A stretch of DNA of 26,429 nucleotides from Bifiguratus adelaidae. Taxonomy: Eukaryota; Mucoromycota; Endogonomycetes; Endogonales. The notes below the pieces were generated by a model that saw nothing but the letters and a program-made list of their open reading frames with translations, did no database searches and was not told the origin of the DNA. The stretch spans positions 1 through 26,429 of the forward strand of contig MVBO01000178.1 of NCBI GenBank assembly GCA_002261195.1. Reading direction: 5' to 3'. The translations under genes were made by a program, and so were the position numbers. Shown here piece after piece: positions 1-10,000 of the stretch (position 1 is its first letter; each line of letters opens with the position of its first letter).

Positions 1-241
1 CTCGCATGCCGTAGTTTGCTGTAGCCACCACAATAAGTTCGTTGTCTATGGCTTGAGAAGTGATTTTTTCGAGATGAGACACCGGTGGAAGCGGAAACTC
101 CTTTGGTACCAGAACGACAAAGGTATAAGACTTTGATAGATATACCAAGCAGGCACAGAATACGAGCATCACCGAGCATATGAGTGATGAGGTGCGCACC
201 TTCGGCCCTGGTGCCATCACGCGCATGGCTGAAGGACCCAT
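1..241 (-). CDS. Type II membrane protein, putative glycosyltransferase (5' part only)
   Basis: This reading frame is open from an ATG at 241-239 to the window edge (80 codons). An in-frame stop lies upstream near position 310, so this is the first possible Met; others follow at 226, 217 and 169. The N-terminus has a short basic stretch, then a hydrophobic segment (about residues 20-36, including MLVFCACLVYL), then a Pro-containing stem. This is the layout of a Golgi type II signal-anchor protein. The last visible residues, IDNELIVVATANYGMR, resemble the first beta strand of nucleotide-diphospho-sugar transferases. The identification rests on that short stretch and the topology only. The rest of the gene lies outside the window. 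It is divergent from the FAD monooxygenase gene. Confidence 0.5.
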   Translation of the reverse strand, partial: MGPSAMRVMAPGPKVRTSSLICSVMLVFCACLVYLSKSYTFVVLVPKEFPLPPVSHLEKITSQAIDNELIVVATANYGMR

Positions 242-839
242 CTCGCGAAGCTTTTGTGCACGATTATCCCATTTTGGTTCACTTCTGGAACGTGGAATTC
301 TTCGCTACCAAATAAGGCAACTCTTGTCAATCCTATTCAACCGGGCTTGGATCAGCCAAAGACAAATGGCGCCAAAAGGCTTAACGCATGCGTTGCTCAG
401 TTGATCATGATTGATTGACATTGGATCAAGAATATTGGACAGACTTGCTTCAATATATGCCCAAGTTGATGCGATTGGACTTGAACTCGGTGAATATTCT
501 CAGACTTGCGCTGCTTCCATGAATCTGCTTGGCCACCGTCAATTATTGACGCTCATGGATTGACAACTAGGAGCGATTCTCTCATACAATTTTCAATTCA
601 TGTTCGTAAGGGTCAGGTGTGCCTTTAGGAAGTATCGGCGTGATCAGCTGTACGCTCAAAGCAAACAGATCGCTTTCGGAAGATCAACTTCCAAGTAAGG
701 AAAAGCAGCGCAGCGCGAGTCCGAACATTGACTCATTCACGAGCGCAGAACTTTAAGTTGACAAACAGGAGAAGCTACTACTCTTTCGACCTCCAATACG
801 CAACGACACTATTGATCATATATCTACGCATTCGGCGAC
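242..839. other. Intergenic region between divergent genes
   Basis: About 600 bp separate the starts of the minus-strand membrane protein and the plus-strand FAD monooxygenase, so the region must hold both promoters. It is moderately AT-rich. I see no convincing ORF, repeat or TATA element close to either start. Confidence 0.6.
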
Positions 840-2117
840 ATGCCAGAAACCAACTCCAAAAGCTATTCAGTGGCCATTGTTGGTGCGGGGCTCTCAGGAC
901 TGTGCTTGGCACAAGGATTGCTTGGGGCCAACGTGAACGTCCACGTCTACGAAAGAGATGCTACACCGCATGCCCGTCGTCAAGGATATAGGATAACCGT
1001 CGACAAGGATGGCTTGTCCGCGCTCAAAGACTGCTTGCCGGATCAATTTTTCCAAGTAGTCTTGGCGACTGCTTCATCCACATCAGAAGTTGGTCATTTT
1101 CGATTTACGAACGAGCGATTACAGGATATCTTTACATTGACCTTCAAGCCCAATCCAAATGATGAAGTTGGTCTTCGGCCGCGCCAAGTAGATAGGCAGA
1201 TGTTGCGCGCCATTCTCCTCTCTGGCTTGGAAGGACGAGTCCACTTTGGCAAGCATGTTGTAGGCATTGAGACGGATAACGATGGATCCACCCTATTATT
1301 TGCTGATGGAAGCAAATGTTATGCCTCCGTGGTGGTCGGTGCCGACGGAGTCAATTCGCCCATTCGGCATCACCTGTTACCAAATTGTCCCCCGTTGGAC
1401 TTGAATGCCACAGCGATTTACGGTCGCACGCAGCTGAGACCGGACGAGACTTTGCTACCAGAGCAGCTAGAAGGTACAGGAGTCTTGGCGCTCGGTACCT
1501 CTCCCGGTGATGCCTTCTTCTTTACGACCATGCTTTTCCAAGAATCGCCCTCCGTTGCCTTTTCCCATTTGCCTAATAAGCAGCCGCCACCTATAGAGAC
1601 AAACTATATCATGTGGGCCATCATTTGTCCTCAAGCACATGGAATATCCGACTCGCTGTCCCAAGAAGCCCTTCATCGCATCGCGTTAGATGCTTGTCAA
1701 GCCTATCATCCCGTGCTTGTACACTTTGTCGAATCTGCGGACGTAAACTATACGATCGCCATCCATTTCAGGGCTGCAACCCGGCCAAGCGATTAGAAAG
1801 CATCGCGAGTGACGCTTGTCGGTGACGCTGTGCATGTGATGCCACCTTTCGGCGCCTATGGTGGAAACACGGCTCTCAAGGACGCCGCCTTGCTTGGACA
1901 AAAGCTTCAGGCAGCCATTGCCCAAAATAAGTCGTTGGAGGATGCTATCGGCGAGTATCAGCGAGAGATGGTAGAGTATGCCTTTGCGCAGGTGGACAAG
2001 GCGACGTCGATGATGGAGCGACTGGGGATGCGTAACCCTATTATGCGTTGGGTCATGCTAAGGGTCATACCGTGGATCAAAAGAGTGATAGGTTCATCCT
2101 TGGTGCTCGATGAATAG
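840..2117 (+). CDS. FAD-dependent monooxygenase, interrupted by one in-frame TAG
   Basis: Class A flavoprotein monooxygenase fold (FAD_binding_3/TetX-like). The N-terminal Rossmann motif GAGLSG is at residues 15-20, with the acidic end of the second strand in VYERD. The DG motif GADGVNSPIR is at 167-176 and the GD motif VTLVGDAVH at 324-332, followed by NTALKDA. Members hydroxylate small, often aromatic, substrates with NAD(P)H; the substrate here is unknown. The frame is continuous from 840 to 2117 except for a TAG at 1794-1796 (position 319), just before KASRVTLVGDA, where the family normally has Trp (TGG). Options are a nonsense mutation, a sequence error, or removal of the stop as a 54-nt in-frame intron (1743-1796, GTAAAC to TTAG). 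The intron would delete conserved residues and its branch site is weak. Total length of 425 positions is normal. An AATAAA lies at 2218-2223. Confidence 0.75.
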
Positions 2118-2299
2118 ATAAAGGAACTATGTTCTGCCTTACCATCCAAATCCTTTGCTTGGAATGTGATTCCATTTCCTACCATAGCGTAAACGATTGA
2201 TCTTCTATAACCTATGAAATAAACTTTCGAATGACGTACAAGATCACTAGCTCAATCCGCACAACACCACACGAAATGCCTGACCATCTATCGCTAAAG

Positions 2300-2698
2300 C
2301 TACACCTGCTTTTCAATCTTCTTTACTACCACAGCGGTACCATAGGCACACACTTCATTCGCAATACTGCCAACCTCTCCCGTATCATATCGAAAGGCGA
2401 TGATGGCATTACCACCCCGCCCCATACATTCACCAATCATCCGATCCACCGCCTTATTTCGACTCATGTACAGATTGTTCGTCAACACGCCGAGTTCACC
2501 GCCAACCATGGATTTGAGACCGGCGCCGATGTTGGCGACCAGGTTTCGGGATCGGACCGTGAGTCCGTATACGACCCCGAGTACTTGAACAACCTCGTAG
2601 CCAGGAAGATCGTTGGTAGTGCTGATGATGATGTCGGTATCGGTAAAGGCTTGTCCGACAGAGGGTGCTTGGTCATCTTTCTTGGCGTTGGAGGACAT
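2300..2698 (-). CDS. YbjQ/UPF0145 family protein (putative heavy-metal-binding domain)
   Basis: A single-exon 132-residue protein. From about residue 26 to the end it matches the YbjQ/UPF0145 (DUF74) family throughout: LPGYEVVQVLGVVYG, TVRSRNLVANIGAGLKSMVGG, MIGECMGRGGNAIIAFRYDT and the C-terminal CAYGTAVVV. These small proteins form ring-shaped oligomers in bacteria. A metal-binding role has been proposed from the fold, but the biochemical function is not settled. The first 25 residues are a polar extension without a targeting signal, so it is probably cytosolic. The gene converges on the FAD monooxygenase, with 182 bp between stop codons. It is intronless among intron-rich neighbours and belongs to a mainly bacterial family, which would fit an old lateral acquisition, though short genes often lack introns. 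Confidence 0.88.
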   Translation of the reverse strand: MSSNAKKDDQAPSVGQAFTDTDIIISTTNDLPGYEVVQVLGVVYGLTVRSRNLVANIGAGLKSMVGGELGVLTNNLYMSRNKAVDRMIGECMGRGGNAIIAFRYDTGEVGSIANEVCAYGTAVVVKKIEKQV

Positions 2699-3182
2699 TG
2701 AATTGCCGCGTTTAGAGATGGGAAATTGTCACTGGAAAATGAAGCGAGTGCTGCGACTGCAGCAAAACGAGGATGTCTAACGTCGCTGGACTACTTGGCA
2801 GTCAAAAGAAAGCGTGTCCATTGGCGTTTTTAAACCTAGACAGCAAAGGAGAGGGGCGGCGCTGCGCACAGCCTCTCGCACACAGCCTTTAAACGTGACC
2901 GAAAACTTCCATTTCCAGTTTGAACCCTCCAAACTCGGACCGACGCGAGGATATTACTAAAGATAGGGGAGACAAGTGCCATCCCAAAGCTAGATACGTT
3001 TTCGAGGCTTGGAGGTTTCAAGACTGACAATTATCATCATGTTTCGATCGGAAAGGTTTTATTACAAACACGAGCCACCTGTGGCTGATGCTTACACTCA
3101 AGATCTAGATACTCTGTAGATTCTATCATTCTACACAGCCATCAGCGTCGATAAGCACTGATCAAAATATTGACATCTGGAC
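2699..3182. other. Intergenic region: promoter of the YbjQ gene and 3' flank of the GH17 gene
   Basis: This 484-bp stretch lies upstream of the YbjQ-like start and downstream of the GH17 stop, both on the minus strand. I found no additional coding sequence, RNA gene or repeat in it. Confidence 0.6.
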
Positions 3183-4123
3183 TTAGCAGTGAAAGCCCAT
3201 ATTGGAAGCAGGAACCTTGGGACTTCGGTCGGCGTTCCAAAGACCCCAATGTTGTTCAACGCTGGAGGCGGCAACAGGCTTCCAAGTGGCATCAAAGGAA
3301 TCGAAATGGAAGAATGCTTGGCCCTGCTTGGCAGCAGCACACGAAAATGTCTGCACGTACGTGTCTTGATTCTTTTGAGAAGGGACAGCGCTGCCAAGCG
3401 TGGCACCGGAGGACGGCCAGCCAGTCTCTCCGACAATAACACGCTTCTTGGTCTGCGATTGAAGTTGAGCCGCTTGCTTCAGAGTCATGCCAACACCTTG
3501 CTCGGGGGTCACGCCTCCAAAATAAGGATGAAGGTTGGGCAAGTGAAAGCTCAAAGCAGGGTGCGTCAACAAGGCCTGTGTATAGGTGCCTTGTGGCTCC
3601 GAAGTCGTCAAACTGATCCAAGGATACTTTGGCTTGATTGTCTGACTAGCCGTCGTGATGGAGGCCACCAGTTGCTCTTCTGTCTGAAAATGCGAGTTGA
3701 CATTCTCATTGCCGACTATCACACCCATCAGATTCTTTCGAAGCTGCTTTGTGGAATAGTTTTTGAGCGTCGCCATGAACGTATCCAATTCGGATTGCAA
3801 TTGTTGATCGTTTGTAAAGTATAGACCGGCCAATACTTGCGAATCAGTGCCCTTGATAGTGTCCAGCACCATGCTCAAGCCGTTGCACTCCTGTCCGTAC
3901 ATTCGGAAACGATTGAATCCGGCTCGTTGCAACATTTGAATGTCGCTCTTGACTTGCGCAGCACTACTGCATCCTTGTCCCGCATGTTCCACCACATAGG
4001 CCACGCCATGAAATTGTGGTGCTACAAACCTGTCAGTGACAGCTGCCAAGGATTTCCACTGTACTTGCCTTTTGCATCCACATATCCCAAAATCAAGACC
4101 AAACACAAGAGAATAAACCGCAT
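3183..4123 (-). CDS. Secreted GH17 glucan beta-1,3-glucosidase/transglucosylase (Bgl2/Scw4 type)
   Basis: Two exons, 4123-4069 and 4021-3183, encode 297 residues. Exon 1 is a signal peptide, MRFILLCLVLILGYVDA, so the enzyme is secreted to the cell wall. The mature protein starts at the GH17 domain (PQFHGVAYV). The catalytic acid is Glu in GVIVGNEN (about residue 124) and the nucleophile is Glu in VGETGWPS (about 216); both are intact. Family members cleave or transfer beta-1,3-glucan during wall remodelling. The 47-nt intron (4068-4022) starts with GCAAGT and has a CACTGAC branch site 9 nt before TTTGTAG. It is the only reading that joins the frames with an intron of normal size. A 35-nt GT-AG alternative (4064-4030) also keeps frame but is unusually short. 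The protein ends soon after the domain, without a GPI signal. The gene is divergent from HMG-CoA synthase. Confidence 0.9.
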
Positions 4124-4149
4124 GGCTACCAGCGCGTCAAAGCAAAAAA

Positions 4150-4171
4150 GGAAAGGAAAGGAAAGGAAAGG
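4150..4171. repeat. GGAAA pentanucleotide microsatellite
   Basis: Four uninterrupted GGAAA units followed by GG, in the leader of the GH17 gene (CT-rich in the sense orientation). Confidence 0.9.
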
Positions 4172-4192
4172 GGACCAGTTGATGTCTCTACC

Positions 4193-4211
4193 AGAGAGAG
4201 AGAGAGAGAGG
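4193..4211. repeat. AG dinucleotide microsatellite
   Basis: Nine uninterrupted AG units plus a trailing G, about 70 nt upstream of the GH17 start on its template strand. Confidence 0.9.
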
Positions 4212-4488
4212 GCAAAGGTGTGAAAGAGATGAACCCTCTGAAACGGACTCAATGTTACACCAACTTACTTGTGTAACGTGTCTAGTGCCGAGCTCGCGTT
4301 GCTTGCTTGTCTGCTAAATCACAGGCCATTCACCACTCGCCAAGGGATAGCGTTATGATCATACACCATACATCCTTCCTTCCATGCCGTCGCCATGCAC
4401 CATCCCTGGATGCCGTCCAATTGCTCTCTTATTCGCGTTTTTGCTGGCGCATGTCAGAAGAACAAAAATTTGTTGCATCTAATCACAT

Positions 4489-4500
4489 TCTCTCTCTCTC
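4489..4500. repeat. TC tract in the HMG-CoA synthase leader
   Basis: Six TC units followed by TTTCTC, ending about 25 nt before the HMG-CoA synthase start codon; likely part of the core promoter or 5' UTR. Confidence 0.7.
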
Positions 4501-4530
4501 TTTCTCACACTGTGCTCATCACCCTTCACC

Positions 4531-6100
4531 ATGGCTACTCATTACCCTGAGAACGTTGGCATACTTGCCTTGGAGATGTACTTTCCCAAGAGGGTAAGTT
4601 GTTGGGAGCGATGGTGGGCTTGCGCCGTGTAGGATGAGGCATCCCTATAGCGCGGTGCCTCTGACAGCACACTGATGAGCGTGGTGGACATTGTCCCTGG
4701 AACTGGACCAAGACTGACGCTATTGCCTTGTCTTGTTTGCGCATTGCGTTTGACCTTGTAGTATGTTGAGCAAACCGAAATGGAGGAGTTTGACGGTGTG
4801 TCGGCGGGCAAGTATACCATCGGTCTCGGACAGAGTCAAATGTCCTTTGTCGACGACCGGGAAGATATCCAATCTGTTTGCATGACCGGTAAGTGTCTAG
4901 AGCATGTACGTCTATGGATCCGGTCTTGACCGCGTTCTAGCCGTGCAAACCTTGTTGGAAAAGTACAATATCGACTACAAGGACGTTGGTCGCCTCGAGA
5001 TTGGTACCGAGACGATCATTGACAAATCCAAGTCTGTCAAGTCTACTCTCATGTCTCTCTTCTCGGAGCACGGCAATACTGAAATCGAGGGTATCGATAC
5101 CACAAATGCCTGCTACGGTGGAACGTCGGCCTTTCTCAACGCCGTGAACTGGATTGAAAGCTCTTCCTGGGACGGCCGCTACGCTATCGTTGTTGCTGGC
5201 GATTTGGCCATCTACGCTAGCGGTAGCGCTCGACCTACCTCTGGCGCTGGTGTTGTTGCCATGTTGCTCGGCAAGGATGCCCCCATCGTCGTTGAGCGAG
5301 GTCTCAAGGGTACTCACATGGAACACACCTACGACTTTTACAAGCCCGATCTTTCCTCCGAATACCCTGTCGTCGATGGCAAATTCTCAAACATTTGCTA
5401 TCTTCGTGCCTTTGACAACTGCTACAACCGCTATATGAAGCGTCTCGGTGAGAAGGAGAAGCTTCAAGAGCCTTCCCTTGACGACCTTGACTACTTTGTC
5501 TTCCACTCTCCCTATACCAAGCTTGTAGCCAAATCCTATGGTCGTGCTGCTTACAATGACTACTCGCGCAACCCTGAAAATGCCAAATTCGGATCTGATT
5601 TCGCCCAATTCAAGGACGTGTCCTACGAAGAATCCCTCCAGAGCCGTGACGTCGAGAAGGCCTTCATGGGTTATGTCAAGAAGGCCTACACTCAAAAGGT
5701 TGAGCCTGGTCTCTACGCCTCCCGCAACATTGGCAACATGTACACCGCAGCTGTATGGGCCTGTCTCTGCTCCTTGCTCTGCGAGGTACCTGACGATCAA
5801 TTGTTGGGTAAGCGTGTGGCTCTCTTCTCCTTTGGTTCTGGACTTGCTGCCTCCATGATTTCCTTCCGCATCAACGGATCCGTTGCCCCGATCGCTGCCA
5901 AACTTAACCTTCGCGCCCGACTGACTGCCCGTACCAAGGTCCCTCCTCAAGACTTTGACAAGGTCATGGCCCTTCGTGAAGAGACCCACAATTCCAAGAA
6001 CTACACCCCCAAGGGTGAGGTTGAGAACATTGAGATCGGCGCCTACTATCTCGATGGAGTCGATAACATGTACAGAAGAACCTATAGACGTCGCGAGTAA
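4531..6100 (+). CDS. ERG13: Hydroxymethylglutaryl-CoA synthase
   Basis: Three exons (4531-4593, 4762-4888, 4941-6100) encode 449 residues. The enzyme condenses acetyl-CoA with acetoacetyl-CoA to HMG-CoA, the second step of the mevalonate pathway to ergosterol and isoprenoids, in the cytosol. The match to the family is continuous. It includes [14 protein letters not shown] at the N-terminus, [18 protein letters not shown] with the general-base Glu (about 83), the nucleophilic Cys in TTNACYGGT (about 121), the DFYKPD segment, a His in YFVFHSPY, and GSGLAAS near the C-terminus. The length is slightly shorter than many fungal orthologues. The introns are 168 and 52 nt with GTAAGT donors; the first follows codon 21. 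Codons are strongly C-ending, which suggests high expression. The ATG is in a good context (CACCATGG). Confidence 0.96.
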
Positions 6101-6297
6101 GTTATAAGCTCTGTAGTCACCGTAATTATTGTATCGTTCTGTTTGTCGGTCTATGGCCTCGTTTTCCTTCTCCACATAGAGTTGTCTGCCTAATGTGTCT
6201 CCATGAACTCACTTTGTATCCCAATGGCATGCTTACGCATGAAAGGTCGTCCACACAAATTTGGGCTTGTCACGCTCATTGCTTGTGAACCGACGCC

Positions 6298-6936
6298 ATG
6301 GCCACGTCTGAAGTCTTTGACGATTCTACATTTTGCTTTCAGCTCTTGACAGTACTGGGCTCAAGAGCAGTTCGATATGCACCAGACTATATGCCATCAC
6401 CTCCTCCTCCCAAGAAACTCAAAACAACCAAAGAACCAACTGACAGCTCAGGGCCCATTACGATCCACGTCAAGACGCTGAAACCACCTGCAACGTACAC
6501 GCTTCCCGATATGTTACCCAGTGCCACCATTATGGATGTCAAGGGCCGCTTACAGGAACAGGTGGAAGTGGCACCGAGTGAGCAACGGCTGTTGCTCAAG
6601 GGGAAGTCATTGCAAGATACCAAAGCATTAGGCGAGTACGCGGTGACGGATGGAGCCGTGTTGCATTTGATGGTGACCAAGGCGGCTGCTTCTTCGCCTC
6701 CCAAAGCGGCTCAACCGGTTACGGAAGCGATGCAAGTCGATGGCGATGGAGAGGCGTTGTCGGCCGCCACGCGCAAAATACTCTCGGATCACGGCTTTTG
6801 GACCAAGTTGCGCGGGTTTTTGGCGAGCGAGTTGCCAGAGAAGGATGTGGATCCAGTGTTAGACGAGTTTTTGAGTACGTATCGACATGTGGTGGGTAGG
6901 ATCACCGCCAAAGATTTGGCATCCAACACATTGTGA
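6298..6936 (+). CDS. GET5: Get5/Mdy2-like ubiquitin-fold protein (UBL4A family)
   Basis: A single exon encodes 212 residues in three parts. An N-terminal segment (about 10-45, FQLLTVLG then a Pro-rich KKLK stretch) resembles the Get4-binding region of yeast Get5. A ubiquitin-like domain follows (about 53-127, including ITIHVKTLKP, LLLKGKSLQD and DGAVLHLMV). The C-terminal helical domain (about 168-210, FWTKLRGFLASELP to VVGRITAKDLA) matches the dimerisation/TUGS domain of Get5 and UBL4A. With Get4 and Sgt2 this protein hands tail-anchored membrane proteins to Get3 for insertion in the ER. It lies 197 bp downstream of HMG-CoA synthase on the same strand and ends 92 bp from the convergent RRN6-like gene. 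Assignment to Get5 rather than a generic ubiquitin-like protein rests on the flanking regions. Confidence 0.82.
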   Translation: MATSEVFDDSTFCFQLLTVLGSRAVRYAPDYMPSPPPPKKLKTTKEPTDSSGPITIHVKTLKPPATYTLPDMLPSATIMDVKGRLQEQVEVAPSEQRLLLKGKSLQDTKALGEYAVTDGAVLHLMVTKAAASSPPKAAQPVTEAMQVDGDGEALSAATRKILSDHGFWTKLRGFLASELPEKDVDPVLDEFLSTYRHVVGRITAKDLASNTL

Positions 6937-7028
6937 TGGTACATTCATGCGTAATATACAATGGACACGGTTAGATCGTGTCATATGCTAGGCTAATCTA
7001 CAATGCAAAGGAGTCTATGATACAAATC

Positions 7029-10000
7029 TCAAAATCCCGAGACGCGCTTCTTCTTTTTGGGACGTTGACGGTTAGCAAAAGGGCCGGGCACCGGTTGACT
7101 GAGCGCCATGTCAACGTGATCGGGTGATTTCTGGGGACTATTCTCGTCAACAAACGGGCGTTTCTTTTGCCGAGGTGTTCCGGGTAATGCAGGATTTACG
7201 CTGGATGACTTGAGGACGGGCGGTTGCGAAGCAGACACCAAGACAGGCGGTTGACTCAAAGAATATTCATCCTCTCCGCTTGCCAACTGGGATAGGCTAA
7301 CATGCTTTCGGCGCTTCTCTCGCCTCTTTGCGCGCCTTTCCATGGCTGCTTTCTCCTCCTTGGCCTTTTCGGTGTCTTCACGGTTCATGTAAATGTACTC
7401 GTCTGGATCTTGACCAAGGATCCAATTGTCGGACAGGATATGAGCCGCTTCGGAGAGCCCGAAAGGCGCCGATGATGAAGGATTACTAGGTCGAAAGTGC
7501 TGAAACTTGAACTCGGCAGTATCAATATGGTTGCTCTGAGAATCCTGGGTCGACTGTTCTTCCCTGTCCGACAAGGGTGGGATCCAACTGCAGCCTGCCG
7601 TGATAATGGCTGCCAGGTCTGAGATGGCATCTTCCGTCGAGAGTGCCTTATAGTCTGTATCGGCGGTTGCATCGTGTCGCGAAGAATAGAGTTGATGTAG
7701 GTCGGAGTCAATATTCTCAAACGTCTCTTGCACTGTCGTAGATGTTTCAGTACTCAACGGCATGATTTCGTTGGTGACAGAGACGGTTTGAATGTGTGCA
7801 TCGGTAGCCTCGTCGTCTTTCGGTCGTCCGTTTGCGATGCCTGCAGTTTTCTTGCTCCACGCAATGTCTGCAATCAATCTCGGACCTTCGCGGTTTGATT
7901 TTGGTTCGAACTTTAAGGTGTCGCCTTGATCGAGAAAGTCATCGCGAAACGGAGGCTGCGAAAGGGCTTGCGAGATGGCGGTAGAAAAATCGAATTGTTG
8001 CAGCTTGTTTTTGGGCAAAGCCTTACCGCGACGACCCTCGCCTGGAACATCGATCGGTTGAGTAGATGTCGAACGATCAGATTCCAGAGCCCAAAGGGAT
8101 GAGTCGTGATTGCCTCCGCCATCCGCCTCAATCTCCCCAGCGCAGATATGGCCGGACTCGGATAGCGTAAAGAGTACCAGTTTGCCGGACGCATCGTCCG
8201 ATGGACGGTCAAAGTCGGACGGCGCCATCACCGACAGTGTGTTGATATCCGTGCTTGATGTCTGGACTAACCGACCAACGGAGGAATAGGATAGATATTG
8301 ATCGTTTGCCACTTGAGCGGCCAGGAGAGAAGACGTATAATGAGGTAAGGTGAAAAGCATAGCGTTCTTGGAGTGGGCAGACCATGTGCAAAGAATCACG
8401 TTATCTCCTGCCGTCGTCCCAGTCGGAAAAATGAACGCATGTGCATTTGTGGGTCGACGAAAAGCAAACGCGAAATGCTTTAACATCATAATAGGTTGTT
8501 TAGGATATCGAGAATCCATGACAATAATGTCGCGGTCGGTGACAAAGGTGAATTTGAAGGAATGATATTCGAACGTCGGTACAAGGGCACATATGACATT
8601 GGGTTGTACTGCATTCGTGGTAGTTGCTGGTGATGTCTGCGATGCCGGCTTGATTTCGAAAAGCGTTTCGGACTTTGTGGTCTGCGTAAAAACCTTGAGC
8701 AACACGATAGCAAAGGAACGCAAATGAAGTTACCTGCAAGTCAAATGACATGATACATTTCTCATCTGCCAAAAGAATGGAAGAAAAGGAGGCGCCAAAC
8801 TCGCAAGCCTTCCATTTGTCCTTCTCATAGGAACTCAGCTCCTTGTCTCCAGAAAAGACAACATCGACTGTAGAACGGCCAATACTAGAAGAGCCTTTAC
8901 CTATGTCACTCCAGTGTAGCAGAGTGTTATCGTCTCCGAGAATGAGAGCATCAAACTCGCAATACGGGTTGATGGCAACATGCGCTGGTTGAAATGTCGG
9001 AATGTTGTTTTGACCTGGCGTTATTGATTCAATCCATTGGCATTGTATTTTTGCGCTGGAAATAAACGAAGCGTTTCTATCCACGTAAAAGGAGACCAGC
9101 GTGGACTTGTGGGCCAATCGTTGAAGGCGAAAGAAATGCACCTGGTTCAAATCTCTAACGGCCAAAAGCACTGAGTGAGGTAAATGAGTGATTATCGCTA
9201 TGCAATCTCAGGAGCATACCACTTACCGTAGCCTTTTGATGTTTCCTGACCTCGAATCTGCTGTATTGCGGAGCTAAAGGTAGCAACAACGTGTACATCC
9301 CCTTTCGGCTTTGAGAGTCCTTTGCGGTACAACTCTTCCAAGCTATCAATCAACCGGATGCCTTTGCTAAACATTAGAAAACGTCTCCAATGCGTACCCC
9401 CACATACCTAGTTGACATTGCGCCTCTCCAAAAGGAAACGCCATGAAATGCGAAGCTTGAGACCTGATTTGCCTGCCTGATGGCCTGCCTCCCTTCCTTT
9501 TGGATCTACTTTGGACGGTACCGCGATCGTCGATCGCGCCTATATCAGAAGATATCTGAGATGATAATGAAGGAGACGCAGCGGACATTGACGCCTCGCT
9601 TTGCAGCGGTTCATCCGATACGGGCAATTCGGGTACCTTGCCGATGAATAATGCTTCGCCTTTATGGACGCGTCGTTTAACAGTACTCAGCTCTGGTAGC
9701 ATGATTGATGATGGTATCGGGAAGCCTCCCCTGCCATAATGCAAGAGGTGGTTGTTTAGGTATCTGACTTGTATCTTAGCTTTCGTTGACACTTTTACGC
9801 GATCGCTAGGCGTTGAAGTTGACATGGTGGTGGGCTCCGCGCCGTTGACGGGAAGACTTGACTGCACTGCCTCTGCCTCTGTCTCCGCTTCCTGGTCTTC
9901 ATTGTTTGCTGGTTCGATCGAATCCTCCGTGTCCGTTTCGTCGCCAAACCTCAACTGAGACGCCAATGACTGAAAGCCGATGTTGTCGAGCAACGATGAC

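Larger units (their letters stand above)
4124..4530. promoter_or_regulatory. Shared divergent promoter region of GH17 and HMG-CoA synthase genes
   Basis: The 407 bp between the two start codons contain three simple-sequence tracts. Two, GGAAA and AG repeats, lie next to the GH17 start and read as CT-rich leader in its sense. One, a TC tract, lies 31 to 42 nt before the HMG-CoA synthase ATG. Pyrimidine-rich tracts before the start are common in highly expressed fungal genes. I see no clear TATA box. Confidence 0.6.

Noticed and set aside
180-404. 74-codon plus-strand frame near the left edge
   Set aside because: It overlaps the membrane-anchor gene on the opposite strand, whose translation is far more protein-like.
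1743-1796. 54-nt intron that would remove the TAG in the FAD monooxygenase
   Set aside because: It has GT and AG ends and keeps frame, but it would delete about 18 residues of conserved sequence before the GD motif and has no good branch site. A Trp-to-stop change is simpler.
4518-4531. ATCACCCTTCACC, similar to a sterol regulatory element, before the HMG-CoA synthase ATG
   Set aside because: It differs from the consensus and sits directly against the start codon, probably within the transcribed leader.
5387-6175. 262-codon open frame antisense to HMG-CoA synthase
   Set aside because: It is a shadow of the strongly C-biased codon use of HMG-CoA synthase on the other strand; its translation has no recognisable domain and would overlap a certain gene.
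9895-9925. GGTTCGATCGAATCC, resembling a tRNA B box
   Set aside because: It lies in the coding exon of the RRN6-like gene and no cloverleaf or A box can be placed around it.
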